Assembly (NCBI GenBank): GCA_030623035.1
Contig: JAUXFK010000126.1
Span: 1 to 8,316 of the forward strand
DNA from: Deltaproteobacteria bacterium
GTDB taxonomy: Bacteria; Desulfobacterota; UBA8473
Length of the DNA stretch: 8,316 nt
Direction: 5' to 3'
Both the position numbers and the translations under genes were made by a program. This document shows positions 1-7,020 of this stretch, in pieces. Position 1 is the stretch's first letter; each line of letters opens with the position of its first letter. Under the pieces are notes generated by a model, which did not search any database, was not told the DNA's origin, and saw only the letters and a program-made list of their open reading frames with translations.

Positions 1-1
1 G

Positions 2-1402
2 GAGATCGGGAAGGTTTTGGGAGCGGATATCAGTGAAATAGAGGAATGGGTGAATCAGACATCAAAGGCTATCTTTGAGCGCCTTTGGTGCCAAGGATGT
101 GAAAAATTCGAATCGTTTGATCTGATTGCCAACGCACCGATCCACACGTCAACTGTTGCCAGTTTCATGCCCTTGTTTGCAGGTGCAGCTTCAAAGAGCC
201 AGGCAGAGATTCTTTATAACAGGATAAACTCCGTCTCTTTTTGTGCTCTACATCAGGGGAATTGTTTTACGGTTCCCAACTACGACATGACCAGGGAGGA
301 TTTTGATTCCAGGAATTACTGGCGGGGGCCTGTGTGGATCAATATCAACTGGATGCTCTCCCAGGGATTAAAGGGTTATGGCTACAATAAAAAGGCAGAT
401 GCCATAAAGACAGATATGATTCAATTGCCCATCCGCTTTGGTTTTTATGAGTATTTCGACTCTCATAACGGACAGGGGTATGGTTCATCAAACTTTTCTT
501 GGACTACGGCTCTTTTCCTCGAACTTGTGCATGAATATTATCATAAAGATGCGTATCGTTTTCGCTCGTTCAGGCTTCGTAACATAGTGGGAGTTAAGGA
601 AAAGACTGTCCTCAATCAAAGGCCTGAAATCCTGCCCTCTCCATCTAGAAATCTGGCTTCGGATCTGATGGCCGCTATTGGGGATCTCAAAGACAAATTC
701 TACGATTTGAATCGAGGTCTGGTAAATTATGATGTGATGAAGCGTTCTGCTGAATATGAGAGTTATCAAGAGATTGCCGTCCAGCTTCAGGGATTCGATT
801 TGAACGAACTCTCCTCTTCGTCAGAAAAAAAGGCTTTCTGGATCAATCTCTATAATACCATTGTTGTTCATGGAATTGTGGAATTGGGTATCACCTCTAC
901 TGTCAAGGAAGTCTCAAATTTCTTCGGTCGCATCTACTACCAGATCAGTGAATTCACCATTTCAGCCGAAGAGATCGAGCACGGTATTCTACGTGCTAAT
1001 GCCAGACCACCGAATAGGATTTTCCCGCTTTTTAAAAAGAATGATCCCCTCCATCAATTCAGTCTGGAAACCATGGATCCGAGAATCCATTTTGCCCTCG
1101 TATGCGGATCCCGCTCCTGTGCGCCTATACGTTTTTATGAGGCGAATTGTATTGATGACCAGTTGGATATTGCAGCGAGTGACTTTATCAATAGTTCTGA
1201 AGTACTCATTTTGCCCGAAAAAAACAAGATATTCCTCTCTCAGATATTTAATTGGTACAAGAGGGATTTTGGGAAGAAAGAGGATATATTTCTTTTTCTT
1301 TTGAAATACATTAAAGAAGATGAAAGATCTGAGTATTTCAAAGAAAACATGGACACTATCAGGGTTGAATATCTATTTTACGATTGGAATCTGAACCATT
1401 GA
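2..1402 (+). CDS. GH63/MGH1-like glycosidase C-terminus fused to a DUF547 domain (5' partial)
   Basis: The frame is open to the left edge, and the first possible start inside the window (TTG at 17) falls within a conserved domain, so the true start lies upstream. Numbering from that TTG, residues 1-178 match the end of the (alpha/alpha)6 barrel of GH63/MGH1-type glycosidases. Visible motifs are PIHTSTVASFMPLFAG (41-56), NYWRGPVWININW (100-112), GFYEYFD (142-148) and FSWTTAL (160-166). The Glu in GFYEYF sits where this family has its catalytic base near the C-terminus. After a linker (about 179-215), residues 216-458 are a DUF547 domain, with KAFWINLYN (272-280) and DPRIHFALVCGSRSCAP (354-370). 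Known family substrates include glucosyl- or mannosylglycerate and oligosaccharides; the substrate here cannot be read. DUF547 has no firm function. zwf follows directly. No frame break is seen at the domain junction. Confidence 0.85.
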   Translation, partial: EIGKVLGADISEIEEWVNQTSKAIFERLWCQGCEKFESFDLIANAPIHTSTVASFMPLFAGAASKSQAEILYNRINSVSFCALHQGNCFTVPNYDMTREDFDSRNYWRGPVWININWMLSQGLKGYGYNKKADAIKTDMIQLPIRFGFYEYFDSHNGQGYGSSNFSWTTALFLELVHEYYHKDAYRFRSFRLRNIVGVKEKTVLNQRPEILPSPSRNLASDLMAAIGDLKDKFYDLNRGLVNYDVMKRSAEYESYQEIAVQLQGFDLNELSSSSEKKAFWINLYNTIVVHGIVELGITSTVKEVSNFFGRIYYQISEFTISAEEIEHGILRANARPPNRIFPLFKKNDPLHQFSLETMDPRIHFALVCGSRSCAPIRFYEANCIDDQLDIAASDFINSSEVLILPEKNKIFLSQIFNWYKRDFGKKEDIFLFLLKYIKEDERSEYFKENMDTIRVEYLFYDWNLNH

Positions 1403-3036
1403 GCAATGATAACCAGTTAACACAGCAAAGGGAAGTCAATAAGCAATTTGTAAAAAATACTTCTATGGAGAAAATGAGTCAGATGCAAGAGATTGATAAT
1501 CCCACGATAGCTGAGACGAAAACCCCTGACTTGAATATCCCTTTCGAGTCTTGCCTGATCCCGAGGATCCCAGATCCCTGTATGATCGTCATTTTAGGAG
1601 CATCAGGAGATTTGACTTCCAGAAAGCTTATCCCGGCCCTTTTTAATCTGTACATCAATAACGGGCTGCCTGATCCGTTTGTAATAGTTGGGTGTGCCCG
1701 TACGAAGATGAATAATCAGGAGTTCAGGGATAAGATGAAAAAGACTCTCAGGGGTGTCTACAGCGTGGATGAATCGAAATGGCAGGTTTTTTCGGCGCAT
1801 TTACACTATCGAGCGATTGATTATGGGGAACTCTCTTCTTTCAAGACTCTGGGTGAGTCGCTCAAAGCCTTGGACAGAAAATTTAGAACAAAGGGAAACA
1901 GGGTTTTTTACTTGGCCATCCCACCCATTCTCTATAAGTCAACTGCACGGATGCTTGGAGAAGCAGGGCTTTCAAAAGAAGAGGGAAACGGGAATGGCTG
2001 GTCTAGAATTGTAGTAGAAAAACCATTCGGCAATGACCTCGATACAGCCATAGACCTGGATCGTTCCCTTCATGAGAATTTCCAGGAACATCAAATCTTC
2101 AGAATCGATCATTACCTGGCAAAAGAGACGGTTCAGAATATTCTGATATTCCGTTTTGCCAATGCAATCTTCGAACCCATCTGGAATCGTCGTTATATAG
2201 ATCATGTGACCATAACCGCTGCTGAGACTCTGGGTGTGGAACACCGGTCAGGGTATTACGAACAGGCAGGTGTTTTAAGAGACATGTTTCAAAACCATAT
2301 GATGCAGCTTCTGGCTCTGGTGACAATGGAGCCTCCTTCCATCTTTGAGGCGGATCGTGTACGTGACGAAAAGGTGAAGGTCTACAGGTCTCTCAGGCCT
2401 TTTTCCGTTGAAAACCTCCAGGAACATCTGGTACTTGGACAATACAGCGCTGGTATCATTGATGGAAAAGTGGTTCCCGGTTATCGGGAAGAGCCTGGTG
2501 TTCGTCCAGACTCCCTTACGCCCACCTTTGCCATGATAAAACTCTTCATCGATAATTGGCGCTGGCAGGGTGTTCCATTCTATCTCAACTCAGGAAAGAG
2601 GTTGGCAAGAAAATTAACCGAAATCGCAATTCAATTTAAGGAGATTCCCCATTCCATGTTTCGAAATATGCTCGGGGAAAGCATTACAGCCAATCGAATG
2701 ATTCTCAGTGTCTATCCTGACGAAAAAATATCAATGATATTTCAGACCAAGAATCCGGGTGCAAAGGTCTATCTCAGATCCGTAGCTATGGACTTTGATT
2801 ATCACCAGAACTATACAGGCCCCATACTCGATGCTTATGAAAAAGTCCTTTTAGACTGTATGCTGGGGGATCAGATGCTCTTTTGGCGACAGGATGGTGT
2901 AGAGCTTTGCTGGGCTTTTCTGACACCCATTTTACACGCTTGTGAAACATGCGAGGACAGGGCAGAAAGCCTTCTTTTTTATAAAGCTGGAACCTGGTGC
3001 CCCATACCGTTCAAGGATTTCAATCTATGTGTTTAA
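1384..3036 (+). CDS. zwf: glucose-6-phosphate 1-dehydrogenase
   Basis: Cytosolic enzyme oxidising glucose 6-phosphate to 6-phosphogluconolactone with NAD(P)+, the entry step of the oxidative pentose phosphate pathway. Numbered from the TTG at 1384, the Rossmann nucleotide motif GASGDLTSRKL is at 72-82, EKPFG at 212-216, the substrate-binding signature RIDHYLAKE at 240-248, FQNHMMQ with the likely catalytic His at 305, NWRWQGVPFYLNSGKRL at 391-407 and DAYEKVLLD at 483-491. All parts of the enzyme are present. The start is uncertain. The TTG at 1384 overlaps the previous gene by 19 bases and lacks a Shine-Dalgarno. ATG at 1465, 1474 or 1483 gives about 517-523 residues, closer to the usual 480-515, and 1474 has a GGAG just upstream but very close. 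The signature has Ala where most homologues have Gly (DHYLGK). It probably belongs to the same transcript as the upstream fusion gene. Confidence 0.95.
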   Translation: MESEPLSNDNQLTQQREVNKQFVKNTSMEKMSQMQEIDNPTIAETKTPDLNIPFESCLIPRIPDPCMIVILGASGDLTSRKLIPALFNLYINNGLPDPFVIVGCARTKMNNQEFRDKMKKTLRGVYSVDESKWQVFSAHLHYRAIDYGELSSFKTLGESLKALDRKFRTKGNRVFYLAIPPILYKSTARMLGEAGLSKEEGNGNGWSRIVVEKPFGNDLDTAIDLDRSLHENFQEHQIFRIDHYLAKETVQNILIFRFANAIFEPIWNRRYIDHVTITAAETLGVEHRSGYYEQAGVLRDMFQNHMMQLLALVTMEPPSIFEADRVRDEKVKVYRSLRPFSVENLQEHLVLGQYSAGIIDGKVVPGYREEPGVRPDSLTPTFAMIKLFIDNWRWQGVPFYLNSGKRLARKLTEIAIQFKEIPHSMFRNMLGESITANRMILSVYPDEKISMIFQTKNPGAKVYLRSVAMDFDYHQNYTGPILDAYEKVLLDCMLGDQMLFWRQDGVELCWAFLTPILHACETCEDRAESLLFYKAGTWCPIPFKDFNLCV

Positions 3037-3236
3037 AAGGGAATTGTAATTTTCTAAGTATGGACTTAATCACCTCACTATGATAGAAGAGGGGCCAGAA
3101 ATCTACGGACATTCAAAAATCGGAAATTCCATAGCCTTGGCCTGCTCCTGCTATACTTGCAGCGCTACTGCAGGATCTATGTGAGATGGGGTGATAGAGA
3201 CTTGAGTTTAAGTTTGATTTTTATTGGGAAAAAGAC
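3037..3236. other. 200-base gap between zwf and the VTT-domain gene; weak hairpin only
   Basis: No gene with a credible start and ribosome binding site is seen on either strand. The one structure is a small hairpin at 3156-3174: TGCAG (3158-3162) pairs with CTGCA (3168-3172) around the loop CGCTA, extended by one G.T wobble and one C-G pair. No T-run follows, so it is not a convincing intrinsic terminator. A TATACT at 3152-3157 could be a -10 box but has no good -35 at the right distance. The gap is long compared with the other plus-strand junctions, so the VTT gene may have its own promoter, but none can be placed. Confidence 0.4.
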
Positions 3237-3932
3237 ATGAAAGAACCGATCCAGCCATCGGGAAATCAGAGGAAATCTTTGTTAAAGGTCGCTATTTTTG
3301 TAGTTTTTATTATTACCGCTATCTACGTGGTTCGATTTACCCCGGTGAGAGGTTACCTTACGGCTGAGACATTGGGTGGTTTTTTGGACTCAGCCGGTAT
3401 CTGGGCCCCTTTCGTTTTTATGCTGATTTATGCTTTAGGGGTATGCCTGTTCATACCGGGCACCCTGCTGACCGGCCTGGGTGCTGCCATATTCGGGGCA
3501 TATTGGGGATTTGTCTATGTATGGGTAGGCGCTATGTTGGGTTCAAGTAGTGCATTTCTTATAGGACGTACCCTGGGAAGGGAGTTTGCTGCGTCCCTGA
3601 TTGGAGATCGATTGAAGAAATATGATGACGCTATAGAACGAAACGGGTTCGCTACAGTGCTCTATTTACGCCTCGTCTATTTCCCCTTTACGCCTATGAA
3701 CTTTGGTATGGGCCTTACCAAAGTTCGCTTCTGGGATTATTTTTTTGGCACAGCCCTCGGTATTATTGTCGGAACCTTTATCTTCACATTCTTTATAGGG
3801 ACAGTCAAAGAGGTTTGGGCCTCTGGTGACTTAAGACAGTTGCTCTCTTTCAATATCTTTTTTTCTGTGGGTCTCTTTATCTTTTCATTTTTCATTCCCA
3901 AAATCATAAAAAAGATCAAAGGGGAGGGTTAA
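3237..3932 (+). CDS. TVP38/TMEM64-family (VTT/DedA-like) inner-membrane protein
   Basis: A 231-residue polytopic membrane protein of the VTT (formerly SNARE-associated) superfamily, related to TMEM64, YdjX/YdjZ and DedA. A short polar, Lys/Arg-containing N-terminus leads into a first membrane helix at about 15-35. Further hydrophobic segments lie near 55-75, 80-110, 165-188 and 203-222. The family core is clear: the re-entrant-type stretch FIPGTLLTGLGAAIFG (72-87), GSSSAFLIGRTLGRE (102-116), and the second repeat VLYLRLVYFPFTPMNFGMGL (141-160) with its conserved Arg. The C-terminus is basic (KIIKKIKGEG), probably cytoplasmic. Family members are implicated in lipid scrambling or transport, but the substrate of this subgroup is not established. 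The ATG has GGGAAA at 3226-3231 as a modest ribosome binding site. It lies between zwf and tkt, 40 bases ahead of tkt, so it is probably cotranscribed with tkt; a link to sugar metabolism is not evident. Confidence 0.9.
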   Translation: MKEPIQPSGNQRKSLLKVAIFVVFIITAIYVVRFTPVRGYLTAETLGGFLDSAGIWAPFVFMLIYALGVCLFIPGTLLTGLGAAIFGAYWGFVYVWVGAMLGSSSAFLIGRTLGREFAASLIGDRLKKYDDAIERNGFATVLYLRLVYFPFTPMNFGMGLTKVRFWDYFFGTALGIIVGTFIFTFFIGTVKEVWASGDLRQLLSFNIFFSVGLFIFSFFIPKIIKKIKGEG

Positions 3933-3954
3933 CGGGTTTAAAAAAATTAAAAAA

Positions 3955-3958
3955 GGAG
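3955..3958 (+). promoter_or_regulatory. Shine-Dalgarno GGAG of tkt, unusually far from its start
   Basis: The best ribosome binding site ahead of tkt is GGAG, within AAAAGGAG, 14 bases before the ATG at 3973. The usual distance is 5-9. A second, weaker AAGGA (3966-3970) is only two bases from the ATG. The ATG itself is secure because transketolases begin at this point relative to the first TPP-binding His. The whole 3933-3972 spacer is A-rich, which may help initiation. Confidence 0.5.
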
Positions 3959-3972
3959 TAGAAAAAAGGACG

Positions 3973-5973
3973 ATGAAAAAGCTAGATGATTTATGTATAA
4001 ATACGATTCGGATGCTTTCTGCAGACTGTATACAAAAGGCTAACTCAGGGCATCCAGGCATGCCCATGGGTGCCGCAGCAATGGCTTATGTTTTATGGAC
4101 ACGGTTTCTAAGGCATAACCCGGCTAATCCTGATTGGTGTGACAGAGATCGGTTTGTACTGTCGGCAGGCCATGGCTCTATGCTGCTCTATAGCCTGCTT
4201 CATCTTACCGGCTATAAATTATCGTTGGAAGAACTGAAAAATTTTCGCCAGTGGGGCAGTCTGACCCCCGGTCACCCTGAGTACCCTCATACCCCGGGTG
4301 TTGAGACCACAACGGGTCCTTTGGGTCAGGGATTTACAAACGGTGTGGGAATGGCAATTGCAGAGAGGTTCCTGGCAGCCCATTTCAACCGTGACGGATA
4401 TGATATTGTGAACCATTACACATACTGTATAATCAGCGACGGTGACCTCATGGAGGGGGTCTCCCATGAGGCGGCCTCTCTGGCGGGACATCTGGGGCTT
4501 GGAAAGCTGATTTGCCTTTACGACGACAATCACATATCCATAGAAGGAAACACGGATATCACTTTTACAGAGAACCGGAATGCTCGTTTTAAGGCCTATG
4601 GCTGGCATGTACAGAGCATAGAAGATGGGAATGACCTGAAGGCCATAGAAAAGGCAATTACTGCTGCGAAAGAAGAGGCCGATCGCCCGTCATTAATTGC
4701 CGTCAGGACGCACATCGGTTATGGGAGTCCCAATAAACAGGACACCGCGGATGTGCATGGAGAACCCTTAGGCAGTGATGAACTCAGATTGACCAAAGAG
4801 AATCTTGGATGGCCTCTTAATCCGCCGTTTTTTATCCCTGAAGAGACACTGAACCACTTTCGCAAAGTGATTGAAAAAGGCAAACAGTGGGAGAGCCAGT
4901 GGGAAGAGCTTTTCCGTTCTTACAGGGAAGCTCATCCTGAATTGGCACAAAAGTGGAATCAATGGATAAACGGCCAATTGAGAAATGGATGGGACAGGGA
5001 TATTCCATCATTTCCGAGTGATTCAAAAGGGATGGCCACCCGAGTGGCCTCCGGTAAAGTGCTGAACGCAATTGCCCCGAACCTGGGAAATATGATCGGC
5101 GGGTCCGCTGATCTTGCCCCATCGAATAAGACGGAGATAAATGGGGAAGCGTATTTTCAAAGGGACGAATACAAAGGATGTAACTTCCATTTTGGAGTCA
5201 GGGAGCATGGTATGGGGTCGATCCTTAACGGTATTGCTTTACACCGCGGGCTGATTCCATATGGTGGTACTTTTCTTATTTTCTCTGATTATATGCGACC
5301 TTCCATACGACTGGCCGCGCTAATGGGCTTGAGGGTCAGCTATGTCTTTACCCATGACAGTATCGGCCTGGGAGAAGACGGCCCAACCCATCAGCCTGTC
5401 GAACAACTCGCAGCCCTCAGAGCGATTCCCAACCTCACGGTAATAAGGCCATCAGATGCCAATGAAACGGCTGAGGCCTGGCGCAATGCTCTTAATTGCA
5501 GCGACGGACCGGTTGCCCTTGCATTAACCAGGCAGAGCCTTCCCACCTTGGATCGTAAAGAATATGCATCTGCAAAAGGCTTGCATTGCGGCGCATATAT
5601 CCTTAAAGATGCACCCGATGGAAAACCGGATCTTGTGCTGATAGCCAGTGGATCAGAGGTGTCCATCTCCATAGAAGCGGCCGAAAAACTTGAGAAAAAG
5701 GGAATTGCGGTACGTGTTGTGAGCATGCCTTCATGGGAATTGTTTGAAAAACAACCAGAGGACTACCGAGACAATGTCCTGCCTCCAAAGATTACAAAAC
5801 GGGTGGCCATCGAAGCAGGGTGTACACAGGGATGGCACCGTTATGTGGGCAGCAATGGATATGTTTTGGGTATCGATCAGTTTGGGGCATCTGCCCCTTA
5901 TAAAGTTCTCTATGAACGCTTCGGAATTACTGCGGATCGCATTGTTGAAAAAGCATTGGACTTGCTGGGCTGA
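3973..5973 (+). CDS. tkt: transketolase
   Basis: Thiamine-diphosphate- and divalent-metal-dependent enzyme that moves two-carbon ketol units between sugar phosphates in the non-oxidative pentose phosphate pathway. At 666 residues it is full length. Order of motifs: NSGHPGMPMG (24-33, His27), GHGSMLLY (66-73, His67), TTGPLGQG (113-120), the TPP/metal motif SDGDLMEG (155-162) ending at Asn186 in LYDDNH, GGSADLAPSNKT (376-387), FGVREHGMG (407-415, whose Glu411 activates the cofactor), THDSIGLGEDGPTHQP (460-475, with His461 and His473) and ALTRQSLP (517-524, with the phosphate-binding Arg520). A C-terminal transketolase domain with EAGCTQGW (614-621) completes it. All expected active-site residues are visible, so it should be active. 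With zwf upstream it supports a local pentose-phosphate operon. The gene ends in TGA, and a ribosome binding site for a lost downstream gene follows. Confidence 0.97.
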   Translation: MKKLDDLCINTIRMLSADCIQKANSGHPGMPMGAAAMAYVLWTRFLRHNPANPDWCDRDRFVLSAGHGSMLLYSLLHLTGYKLSLEELKNFRQWGSLTPGHPEYPHTPGVETTTGPLGQGFTNGVGMAIAERFLAAHFNRDGYDIVNHYTYCIISDGDLMEGVSHEAASLAGHLGLGKLICLYDDNHISIEGNTDITFTENRNARFKAYGWHVQSIEDGNDLKAIEKAITAAKEEADRPSLIAVRTHIGYGSPNKQDTADVHGEPLGSDELRLTKENLGWPLNPPFFIPEETLNHFRKVIEKGKQWESQWEELFRSYREAHPELAQKWNQWINGQLRNGWDRDIPSFPSDSKGMATRVASGKVLNAIAPNLGNMIGGSADLAPSNKTEINGEAYFQRDEYKGCNFHFGVREHGMGSILNGIALHRGLIPYGGTFLIFSDYMRPSIRLAALMGLRVSYVFTHDSIGLGEDGPTHQPVEQLAALRAIPNLTVIRPSDANETAEAWRNALNCSDGPVALALTRQSLPTLDRKEYASAKGLHCGAYILKDAPDGKPDLVLIASGSEVSISIEAAEKLEKKGIAVRVVSMPSWELFEKQPEDYRDNVLPPKITKRVAIEAGCTQGWHRYVGSNGYVLGIDQFGASAPYKVLYERFGITADRIVEKALDLLG

Positions 5974-6140
5974 TTTAAGGGCCGTATTGATTGTGTCAAT
6001 TAGGCAGTCACGAATGTATCTGTTAAGAGATCCCTTTCAAGAAGGAGACGACCTTGTCTGAAACCTCATCGTAGCTTACAATACAGTTACATATACTTCT
6101 TTTGAGCAGCCATCAAAAGGTTTTTTGCATCTTCTTCTGC
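5974..6140. other. convergent intergenic region between tkt and the Cys-repeat gene
   Basis: tkt ends from the left and the minus-strand gene ends from the right. The left half carries the orphan ribosome binding site. The right part (6087-6140) reads as 17 further in-frame codons of the minus-strand gene after its amber stop. No GC-rich hairpin followed by a T-run is seen on either strand. The best candidates are ATTGA/TCAAT around TTGTG (about 5987-6000) and a short A/T stem at 6114-6127, both weak. Confidence 0.4.
6041..6074 (+). pseudogene. orphan ribosome binding site and six-codon remnant after tkt
   Basis: GAAGGAG (6041-6047) is a strong Shine-Dalgarno placed six bases before a TTG at 6054, as in a normal operon junction. 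The reading frame from that TTG gives only M-S-E-T-S-S and then TAG at 6072. The region beyond it belongs to the 3' end of the opposite-strand gene. The simplest inference is that the next gene of the tkt operon was deleted or replaced just after its first codons. It could also be a chance purine-rich stretch, or a non-coding continuation; six codons are too few to identify the lost gene. Confidence 0.35.
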
Positions 6141-6143
6141 CTA
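6087..6143 (-). other. amber codon followed by a 17-codon in-frame extension
   Basis: The Cys-repeat gene stops at TAG (6141-6143). The same frame continues for 17 sense codons, AEEDAKNLLMAAQKKYM, to TAA at 6087-6089. The extension is charged and amphipathic and continues the helical character of the preceding INDRMK. A CAG-to-TAG change would remove exactly one Gln and explain it. Readthrough, amber recoding or chance are alternatives. Only the sequence is observed; the history is inferred. Confidence 0.4.
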
Positions 6144-7016
6144 TTTCATTCGATCATTTATTATGGCTAATACATCACGGACATGTTTTCTCCTTAGCGA
6201 TTGACCCTCTTTATATTTGGGATCATCTGATATTGGTAATTTGAGGGCTTTTTCTAATATTGGATGGGATTTAACCGCTGAACGAATGAGGACATCCTTA
6301 ACAATTTCAAGTTGTTCAACTTCTTGTATATATTGAAGATCATCAATAAAAAGACGGATTATTTCGTCATTAGGGTTTTCTCCTAATATTTGGTATATGG
6401 TTGCATTGCGTTTCCCATATCTCCTAACTCTTAAGAACATTCTTTTCACCTCACAAGGAGTGCATAACTCTTTGAACTTCTCAATCCCTTGAGGGATATT
6501 TAAAATCGTTATACCAATGAGTGCATAGTTACCGTTATCGCACTTTGCTAATTCTCTATAGATTTCTATAAGGTTTTCTGTAGACGATAATCCATTTGCC
6601 TTGAGGAGTTTGCACAGGTTGATAAGCGTATCCTGGACATTATCTTCGAATTCCCTCCTTTCCATATGGGGGTTTTCTCTAGCTTTATTGAATATATGTT
6701 TCATTATGAATTTAGAGGCAGCATCCCGTTCATCTTTTTTCTGTTTAATAAGTTTATTAAGGGCTTCGTCCTGCTCGGAATAATTTCCTGAACAGATTTT
6801 CATGGCCTGTTTTCCTGCGTAGTTGAGCTCTCCACAGATTGAGCAGTTTACACCCGCTACAGTATGTCCTGTATCTCTAGTTTTTCCACATTGTGTACAC
6901 TTGCAGCCCTGCCATACATGTTCAGTGTATCGAATCTTTCCGCATTGGGTACATTCGCAGTTTTGCCAGGAATGAAGACCAACCTTACAGAGAATATCCT
7001 TTAGGTAGGCTAACAT
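6141..7016 (-). CDS. unrecognised protein with three 18-residue Cys/His repeats and a helical body
   Basis: I do not recognise a named family. The 291-residue protein starts with a short hydrophobic stretch (MLAYLKDILCKVGL). Three tandem 18-residue repeats follow at 15-32, 33-50 and 51-68. Each begins with His (15, 33, 51) and carries Cys at matching positions: C20/C22/C25, C38/C40/C43 and, with the first Cys lost, C58/C61. These are CxCxxCG knuckles of zinc-ribbon type and probably bind zinc. Residues 80-291 are charged and helix-rich with no transmembrane segment or evident catalytic motif; they may form an alpha-solenoid or adaptor body (inference). Three extra Cys at 160, 185 and 188 occur there. 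The ATG is four bases after the stop of the upstream ferredoxin gene, with GGGG at 7024-7027 as a ribosome binding site, so translation is probably coupled. The gene ends at TAG, followed in frame by 17 plausible codons. Base use looks more A/T-rich than tkt. Confidence 0.8.
   Translation of the reverse strand: MLAYLKDILCKVGLHSWQNCECTQCGKIRYTEHVWQGCKCTQCGKTRDTGHTVAGVNCSICGELNYAGKQAMKICSGNYSEQDEALNKLIKQKKDERDAASKFIMKHIFNKARENPHMERREFEDNVQDTLINLCKLLKANGLSSTENLIEIYRELAKCDNGNYALIGITILNIPQGIEKFKELCTPCEVKRMFLRVRRYGKRNATIYQILGENPNDEIIRLFIDDLQYIQEVEQLEIVKDVLIRSAVKSHPILEKALKLPISDDPKYKEGQSLRRKHVRDVLAIINDRMK
6861..6981 (-). repeat. tandem 54-base units encoding the Cys/His repeats
   Basis: On the minus strand the coding DNA of the Cys-repeat protein shows units spaced by 54 bases, corresponding to 18 residues. 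On the plus strand the clearest pair is CCACATTGTGTACACTTGCAG (6886-6906, 21 bases, split here as CCACATTGTGTACA plus CTTGCAG) against CCGCATTGGGTACA plus TTCGCAG (6940-6960). The third unit, toward lower coordinates, has diverged. This indicates internal duplication of a short metal-binding module. Confidence 0.7.
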
Positions 7017-7020
7017 TTTT

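Noticed and set aside
17..19. TTG as the start of the GH63-DUF547 gene
   Set aside because: The frame is open to the left edge and the codon lies inside a conserved glycosidase domain.
861..1304. 147-codon plus-strand frame inside the DUF547 region
   Set aside because: It lies wholly within the conserved DUF547 coding frame and shows no recognisable protein features.
3152..3157. TATACT as a -10 promoter box for the VTT gene
   Set aside because: No reasonable -35 hexamer is found 16-18 bases upstream.
4219..4608. 129-codon minus-strand frame opposite tkt
   Set aside because: It is the antisense shadow of the TPP-binding domain, with no ribosome binding site or family resemblance.
5744..6061. 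105-codon plus-strand frame overlapping the end of tkt, ending in MYLLRDPFQEGDDLV
   Set aside because: Most of it overlaps the conserved transketolase C-terminus in another frame, and the free part has no ribosome binding site before its ATG at 6014.
6114..6127. CAAAAGGTTTTTTG as a bidirectional terminator between the convergent genes
   Set aside because: The stem is short and purely A/T apart from its end, and no stable GC stem precedes the T-run; it also falls in the coding-like tail.
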